Source: Candidatus Kuenenia stuttgartensis (GTDB lineage: Bacteria > Planctomycetota > Planctomycetia > Isosphaerales > Isosphaeraceae). Taken from it: a stretch of 10,634 nucleotides of DNA. The position numbers and the translations under genes were made by a program. Positions within the stretch are counted from its first letter, which is position 1, and each line of letters begins with the position of its first letter. Location of the stretch: assembly GCA_945874095.1 (NCBI GenBank), contig CAMCFM010000107.1:1-10634 (forward strand), in the 5' to 3' direction. The notes under the pieces were generated by a model. The model searched no databases, had not been told where the DNA came from, and saw only the letters and a list, made by a program, of their open reading frames with translations. Of the stretch, positions 6,379 to 10,634 are shown one piece after another.

Positions 6379-6427
6379 TTCGTCTCTTGATCTTCAATCG
6401 ATTCTGATGACCAGAATCAGATCCCAA

Positions 6428-7795
6428 TCATCTGGAGGCGGCCTTGACGTTGGGGATTTGCTGGAGAGCGGGTGGAACTTCGGTCCGGTCCGACTCGGCA
6501 ATCTGGGTAGAATAGTGGCAGGTCAGGCCGTCCACTTCGTAGGTCAGGTCAAGCATCATCACTTCCACGCCGGTCTTGGGGCGTGTGCGCTGAACGACCT
6601 GCTTGCCGTCCTTCTCTTCAATCGTAACGGCACTTTGTTCCCACTTGGCCTTGCGAATGTCGCGATTCTTCGATGTGGCCACCCAGGCTTTGATTGCCAC
6701 AGGCTTTGGATTTGCAGAAACAGCGATGCCGTATGTGGTTGCATCTGGCTTTTCAAGCAGATCCCAGGAGATTTCAGGCAGCTTGCGGCCAGTGACAGCC
6801 AGACGATAGAGTCCGGAAACGGTGTTCAGGGCCCATTCGCGATTCTTGTCGAGGCCGTGGCCGGCGTTCGGCAGGTAGCAGATGGTTTTCTGGCCTTTGA
6901 GGTCGCCGAAATAGAGGCGTGAGGCGTCCTGGGTCCAGTAAGGGTCGTTTGTACCGTGGACGAGAACTTTGGGGATCTTGGCCAGGTTGCCATCACGGTA
7001 GGTGAACGGGTCGACCATTCTCCAGAGGACTTCGCCCTGGGCTGTTTTGGAGGCTTGCATGATTCCACGTTCGACATAGTCGTGAATCTGCTCGCTGTAT
7101 TTGCCCCAGACTTTGAGTTGGTTGTCGCCCTGATTGCCGAGGTTGAGGGTGTCGATGACCATCGGAGCGATGGCGATGACGCGTGGGTCGGCAGCACCTG
7201 AGAGCCAGGTGGTCCATCCGCGCTTGCTGGCGCCTGAGACGACGAAGTGCTTGATTTCAGGCTTGCTGTTCTTTTTGGCCCACTCGGTGGTGGCGTCCAT
7301 GGCACGGACGGCGGATTTGGCCATGGGGAATAGGAGAGGCCAGGTGAGATCCTTGGTATTGAGATACTGGATGAAGGTTTCCACGATCAGGGCATCTTCC
7401 TTGCGGTCGCCCATCAGTGGCTGGTTGGGGACGTGGTTCAAGATGGCCACGCGTGCACGGGCAGCTTTGGCGAGCGACATGGCGACGAGGCGATCGCCGT
7501 CGCGTGGGGTGTCGCCGACGGAACCGCCGCCGATGAAGAGAATGGCGGTTTCAGGGTGATCGATCACACCTTCAGCGGGCTCGATAATTTCGAGGCGGTG
7601 CTTCCAGACGATGCCCTGCCATTTTTGGGAGTGCATTTTGAGGGTGTGAATTTTGACCCCAAAGACGCTGGTTTCTTTTTCTTGTTCCCACTGGAACGAA
7701 TCGTCAGTTTGTTTGACATAGGCGTGCAGATCAGCATGAGCCGATGTGGCGGCCATACCGGTCAGAAGCAAGGCCCAGAGTGCATATTTGAGCAT
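6428..7795 (-). CDS. PhoPQ-activated pathogenicity-related family hydrolase (secreted)
   Basis: A 455-residue exported alpha/beta-hydrolase of the PhoPQ-activated pathogenicity-related family, named after Salmonella PqaA. A Sec signal peptide covers residues 1-21 (hydrophobic core, cleavage at AHA before DLHAYV). The oxyanion-side motif FIGGGSVGD is at 87-95. The nucleophile Ser190 is in SGASKRGW, the acid is probably Asp284 in GTNDPYW, and the base is His313 in NAGHGLDK. After about residue 340 comes a C-terminal beta-rich domain (YGIAVSANPKPVAIKAWVA), usual for the family. The substrate is not known; family members are predicted periplasmic or extracellular esterases/peptidases, and planctomycetes often carry several. 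The name is historical and does not mean virulence here. The start is set by the signal peptide, with GGAG about 11 bases upstream. It is transcribed alone, with a terminator downstream and a 592-base gap upstream. Confidence 0.93.
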   Translation of the reverse strand: MLKYALWALLLTGMAATSAHADLHAYVKQTDDSFQWEQEKETSVFGVKIHTLKMHSQKWQGIVWKHRLEIIEPAEGVIDHPETAILFIGGGSVGDTPRDGDRLVAMSLAKAARARVAILNHVPNQPLMGDRKEDALIVETFIQYLNTKDLTWPLLFPMAKSAVRAMDATTEWAKKNSKPEIKHFVVSGASKRGWTTWLSGAADPRVIAIAPMVIDTLNLGNQGDNQLKVWGKYSEQIHDYVERGIMQASKTAQGEVLWRMVDPFTYRDGNLAKIPKVLVHGTNDPYWTQDASRLYFGDLKGQKTICYLPNAGHGLDKNREWALNTVSGLYRLAVTGRKLPEISWDLLEKPDATTYGIAVSANPKPVAIKAWVATSKNRDIRKAKWEQSAVTIEEKDGKQVVQRTRPKTGVEVMMLDLTYEVDGLTCHYSTQIAESDRTEVPPALQQIPNVKAASR

Positions 7796-8037
7796 TTGGT
7801 GCGGAACTCCATGGAAGAACGTGGAACGTTGTTCGCCTTGCGGTCAGCCGGTCATTTGAAGGCGTTTGGTTTCGGAGCGGGATCGGTTTTGATGTGTTGT
7901 GCCTGAAAAGCAGCTTCTATAGTGAACACGATTGGAGGCAGGTTTGACTAGCCCCCACCTCTGGAGCGATTCTTGCAGAATTCATTTTGGCTCATACAGG
8001 ATTCCAGGGTGATGGTATTGAATGTGATCTGGTTTTA

Positions 8038-8082
8038 GGGCCAAAGGCCCGACCCATACCAGCCTTGGGCAGCGCCCAAGGC
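8038..8082. repeat. Two adjacent REP-like hairpins
   Basis: GGGCC-AAA-GGCCC lies at 8038-8050, and GCCTTGGGC-AGC-GCCCAAGGC, with a perfect nine-base stem, at 8062-8082. The second runs into the word GGCCGCTGGC (8080-8089), which recurs exactly at 8211-8220. Confidence 0.85.
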
Positions 8083-8107
8083 CGCTGGCTTCGCTATGCG
8101 AAACAAC

Positions 8108-8176
8108 GGCTGAAAGCCCGCCCCATTCGCATATGGTTTCCTGAGTCGTGACGTGAGAGGTATCGGGCTTTCAGCC
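8108..8176. repeat. 13-bp perfect inverted repeat
   Basis: GGCTGAAAGCCCG at 8108-8120 is the exact reverse complement of CGGGCTTTCAGCC at 8164-8176. A 43-base loop separates them. Confidence 0.85.
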
Positions 8177-8207
8177 CTCAAAGCATTTTTCGGTTTGGAC
8201 AACTGAT

Positions 8208-8224
8208 GAGGGCCGCTGGCCCTC
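8208..8224. repeat. Tight REP-like hairpin
   Basis: GAGGGCC-GCT-GGCCCTC, a perfect seven-base stem with a three-base loop. It contains the second copy of the core word GGCCGCTGGC and is followed by CGCTAGCCC. Confidence 0.85.
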
Positions 8225-8250
8225 GCTAGCCCATGGTTTCGGCGTTTGAA

Positions 8251-8325
8251 TCTAGCCGCAGGGCGCTAGCCCCCGGTTTCGGAGAATTAGAAAACCAACC
8301 GGGGCTAGCGCCAAGCCCGGCTAGA
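8251..8325. repeat. Long imperfect REP-like palindrome
   Basis: The outer arms TCTAGCCG (8251-8258) and CGGCTAGA (8318-8325) pair perfectly. The inner arms GGCGCTAGCCCC (8262-8273) and GGGGCTAGCGCC (8301-8312) also pair perfectly. Between the inner arms lies a loop of about 27 bases that can extend the stem by a few GGTT/AACC pairs. Confidence 0.88.
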
Positions 8326-8387
8326 CAGCAGCCGCAGTGTGTTTGTCTACGGTTCGCTAAAAAGTGGAATTTAATTCCTACCTGTTC

Positions 8388-9425
8388 CTAAATTGGCAAT
8401 TTCCTGTCCGAGACATTTGCGGACAATGTGGCTGCGTCGAATTTCTTTCGCGACGCCCCCAATTCCCAAGGCGAAGGGCCCACAAACTCGCTTTTGACTC
8501 CTTCGATCTGCATAAAACCACGCTGACGATCGAGAGTCACCAGCGCGAAGATCGGATCTTTATAGGGTACGGTGTATTTGATATCAGGATGTTTTTTCAT
8601 GATCTCTGGAGCATAGCTGTTGTGGATAAAGTCCGCTCCCAGCCAGTGGTAGGACATGCTGTTGATCTGCGGGTAAAGGATTCCCTGGATCTGATTTACG
8701 TAGTCGCGATGGTGGTGGCCGGAGAAACAGGCAATGACCTTGTTTTGACCGGTTTTGAGTTTAGGTTGTTCGAGAATCGATCGGATCGAGGCCTGATTGG
8801 CTACGCTCGCAGCTTCACGTTCCAGGCCTTGATGGATGAAGACGATGGTGGGCCTTTGTGTGGCCTCCAGATCCTGACGCAACCATTCTGCCTGTTCTTC
8901 TAAAACGTATCGGTAATAGGGAGTTTGCCCAGGCCCCTTCTCGTTGCCGTCCAGAATGATGAAATGAATCCCATGCACATCGAATGAATCATAGCGTTTT
9001 TTCATTCCCAGAAATGCCATGGTCTCTTCCGAAGTGAAGGCATACGCCTTGTCAGGTCGATGTTTACCATCCCCGTCCATGTCGTGGTTGCCCAGAACAT
9101 GATGACGAGGTCCGTTAAACCGATTCCAGATCTCCAGAAAGCCTTGATTCTCAGGAATCGGGATGCAGAAGTCTCCCAACTGAATCACAAAATCGGGTTT
9201 CAACTTGTTCATTCGGTCGACAAAAACACTCAATCGTTCATCCGCGTCGTGCATGATATCTTTGTGGATATCGGTCATCACACCAAATCGCACGGGACGA
9301 TCCTCTTCGTTGACCTGCTGAGGCCCAGCCAGGCAAGCGAGTTGCGGTATCATGAACATGGACGTGCTGCATGCCGCAACGCCACTTCGCAGGAATCTTC
9401 GGCGGGTGTTGATGGATTTCTTCAT
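8388..9425 (-). CDS. Tat-exported calcineurin-like metallophosphoesterase
   Basis: With the start at 9425 the protein has 345 residues and begins with a twin-arginine signal (NTRRRFLRSG, residues 6-15) and a hydrophobic stretch to about residue 33. It is therefore folded in the cytoplasm and exported. The calcineurin-like metal-site motifs follow in order: TDIH (Asp52, His54), GD (Asp85), GNHD (Asn113, His114), FIHQG (His198) and GHHHRDY (around His237-239). The two-metal centre looks complete. It resembles the broad CpdA/Icc and purple-acid-phosphatase-like group; substrates range from cyclic nucleotides to phosphate esters and cannot be told from sequence. An in-frame ATG at 9488 would add 21 residues before the Tat signal and is less likely. 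No strong ribosome site precedes 9425. A weak TTGCAA / TAAATA pair with a 17-base gap lies upstream near 9510-9540. It is divergent from bioF. Confidence 0.9.
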   Translation of the reverse strand: MKKSINTRRRFLRSGVAACSTSMFMIPQLACLAGPQQVNEEDRPVRFGVMTDIHKDIMHDADERLSVFVDRMNKLKPDFVIQLGDFCIPIPENQGFLEIWNRFNGPRHHVLGNHDMDGDGKHRPDKAYAFTSEETMAFLGMKKRYDSFDVHGIHFIILDGNEKGPGQTPYYRYVLEEQAEWLRQDLEATQRPTIVFIHQGLEREAASVANQASIRSILEQPKLKTGQNKVIACFSGHHHRDYVNQIQGILYPQINSMSYHWLGADFIHNSYAPEIMKKHPDIKYTVPYKDPIFALVTLDRQRGFMQIEGVKSEFVGPSPWELGASRKKFDAATLSANVSDRKLPI

Positions 9426-9648
9426 GACTTGTTCTGAGGGAGATGGTTCGATTTGGAATATCCAAAGGAAAAGCCGAGAGCGGATCAACCAGCTTGCTAA
9501 ACATACTATTTAATCGACTTCCGAACCATTTGCAACGAAAGACGTTTTGTATTGTTCCAAAAGCTGAATTCTGGGTCAGATGGGAGCGGCACTGTTACCT
9601 TCTTGACTTGAGATTCAAAGAGGAATGCTTGGCTTCGTAAAAAATTTC

Positions 9649-9677
9649 ATCGCCCTGCCCTTCCTGGTGGTTATACT
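9649..9677 (+). promoter_or_regulatory. Candidate promoter for bioF
   Basis: TATACT at 9672-9677 matches the -10 consensus at five of six positions. It would place the transcript start about 35 bases before the bioF start. The -35 region (ATCGCC with a 17-base gap) is poor, so this is only a candidate. No BirA-like palindrome was found around it. Confidence 0.3.
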
Positions 9678-9720
9678 CCAAACAATCGTCGTTCGGAAAA
9701 AAAAGGAGAGACCAAAGGTG

Positions 9721-10634
9721 ATGGACTGGCTTGATGAGGCTTTGGCCGACCGCCGTGACCGTTCTCTGATCCGGCAGCTCAGGGTCAGGCCTGTGGAGCG
9801 GGCCCGCGACTTTTCTTCGAACGATTATCTGGCCCTCAGGCATGATCCGCGATTGCATCTGGCTGGAATTGAGGCGGCCGCACTTTATGGATCCGGCGTA
9901 GGTTCGAGCCCTGCTGTGAGCGGATGGACCACCGCCCATGAGACGCTGGCCAAAGAGATGGCTGGGTGGAAAGAGGCTGAGGGGGCCCTGCTCTTTAGTT
10001 CGGGATATGTGGCGAATCAATCGACGGTGGCTGCGCTGGTCGGAACGGGCGATGTGATTTATGCCGACCGGCTTTCACATGCCTGTCTGATCGACGGTGC
10101 CAGACTTTCAGGGGCAACTTTGAAGGTCTTTCCGCATAATGATCTGGGCCGTCTGGAAACGGTTTTGAATCGAGATCAAGGTCGATATCGTCGTCGGTTG
10201 ATCATCACCGAGTCGATTTTCAGCATGGATGGAGACGCTGCACCGTTGGTCGAACTGGCGGCTCTGGCCGAGCGGTTTCAGGCCATGATGGTCGTCGATG
10301 AAGCCCATGCCACTGGCCTTTTTGGCGCCCATGGGGCGGGCATGGTGGAATCTCTCGGTTTGGGCGAGCTGCCGTTTCTGATTCGACTGGGCACTTTGAG
10401 CAAGGCCGTGGGTGTTCAGGGCGGATTTGTGGTCGGTTCGCAAAAACTGATCGACTGGCTGGTTCAATCGGCCCGGGGCTGGATTTATTCCACAGCGATT
10501 TCGCCCTATCTGGCTGGAGCGGCAGAGGAGTCGATCCGGATCATCCGAGAGGAGCCATGGAGGCGGGTGCAGGCCCTTCAGATGGCCGATTCTCTGCGTC
10601 AGGAGTTACGGAAAAACGGCTGGAATGTGGCTGA
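9721..10634 (+). CDS. bioF: 8-amino-7-oxononanoate synthase BioF, C-terminus cut by window end
   Basis: The first 304 residues of a PLP-dependent alpha-oxoamine synthase; BioF is usually about 384 long, so about 80 residues lie beyond the edge. It condenses pimeloyl-ACP or pimeloyl-CoA with L-alanine, the first committed ring-building step of biotin synthesis. Expected active-site residues are visible: His120 in RLSHACLIDGARLSG, Asp193 and His196 in VVDEAHATGLFG, and the PLP-binding Lys228 in GTLSKAVGVQGGF. The N-terminal FSSNDYLAL and GSGVGSSPAVSG segments are also typical. The close relative Kbl (glycine C-acetyltransferase) shares the fold; the bioB neighbour and the SSNDYLAL start favour BioF. 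GGAG at 9705-9708 serves ATG 9721 or the in-frame GTG at 9718, which has the better spacing. The frame is open upstream to ATG 9625. It is the only clear plus-strand gene and may head a further biotin operon to the right. Confidence 0.93.
   Translation, partial: MDWLDEALADRRDRSLIRQLRVRPVERARDFSSNDYLALRHDPRLHLAGIEAAALYGSGVGSSPAVSGWTTAHETLAKEMAGWKEAEGALLFSSGYVANQSTVAALVGTGDVIYADRLSHACLIDGARLSGATLKVFPHNDLGRLETVLNRDQGRYRRRLIITESIFSMDGDAAPLVELAALAERFQAMMVVDEAHATGLFGAHGAGMVESLGLGELPFLIRLGTLSKAVGVQGGFVVGSQKLIDWLVQSARGWIYSTAISPYLAGAAEESIRIIREEPWRRVQALQMADSLRQELRKNGWNVA

Larger units (their letters stand above)
7796..8387. other. Non-coding region with REP-like hairpin cluster
   Basis: No gene was found. 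Bases 7796-8030 are the upstream region of the hydrolase gene. A TATAGA at 7916-7921 (minus strand) could be a -10 box, but no good -35 was seen. Bases 8038-8325 are a dense run of perfect or near-perfect inverted repeats, listed separately, which may also end transcription of the phosphoesterase gene. Confidence 0.75.

Noticed and set aside
9426..9720. BirA or BioR operator between the phosphoesterase and bioF
   Set aside because: TTTTGTATTGTTCC near 9545 recalls half of a BirA site, but no matching second half at the right distance was found.
9595..10020. Minus-strand frame of 141 codons opposite bioF
   Set aside because: It is antisense to clear BioF motifs and has no supporting signal.

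Overview
The window looks like chromosomal DNA of a planctomycete, of the moderate-GC Planctomycetaceae type. This is an inference from gene families: a HYExAFE-type protein, a PhoPQ-activated pathogenicity-related hydrolase, HAF-repeat secreted proteins, a Tat-exported phosphoesterase, and intergenic repeats built on 'atccgtggct' and 'ctagcgcc' words. No rRNA, tRNA, CRISPR array, transposase or phage gene was seen.

Layout. Nearly all genes are on the minus strand. Bases 1-411 hold the N-terminal part of a secreted HAF-repeat-like protein. Bases 596-4311 hold five closely packed minus-strand genes, read from high to low coordinates: a YkgJ-type cysteine-cluster protein, a HYExAFE/PD-(D/E)XK-like protein, a 59-residue signal/membrane peptide (ATGA overlap), biotin synthase bioB, and a FabF-like ketoacyl synthase. 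Bases 4312-5359 are non-coding and hold about 3.5 tandem copies of a 221-bp unit whose 189-190-bp body has inverted ends. Bases 5360-6297 hold an overlapping pair, a SET-domain protein downstream of a DUF6714-like protein. A rho-independent terminator (6345-6378) separates them from a secreted PhoPQ-activated pathogenicity-related hydrolase (6428-7795). Bases 7796-8387 are non-coding and hold a REP-like hairpin cluster. Bases 8388-9425 encode a Tat-exported metallophosphoesterase. From 9721 to the right edge runs bioF on the plus strand, cut by the window end.

How the genes fit together. BioF makes 8-amino-7-oxononanoate from pimeloyl thioester and alanine, and BioB makes biotin from dethiobiotin. 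Biotin genes therefore flank the window on opposite strands, about 6.8 kb apart. The ketoacyl synthase directly behind bioB could supply or tune the acyl chain for biotin, but this is only inferred from position. The small genes upstream of bioB are not known biotin genes; their shared strand and tight spacing suggest co-transcription. The SET/DUF6714 pair, the hydrolase and the phosphoesterase appear unrelated to biotin.
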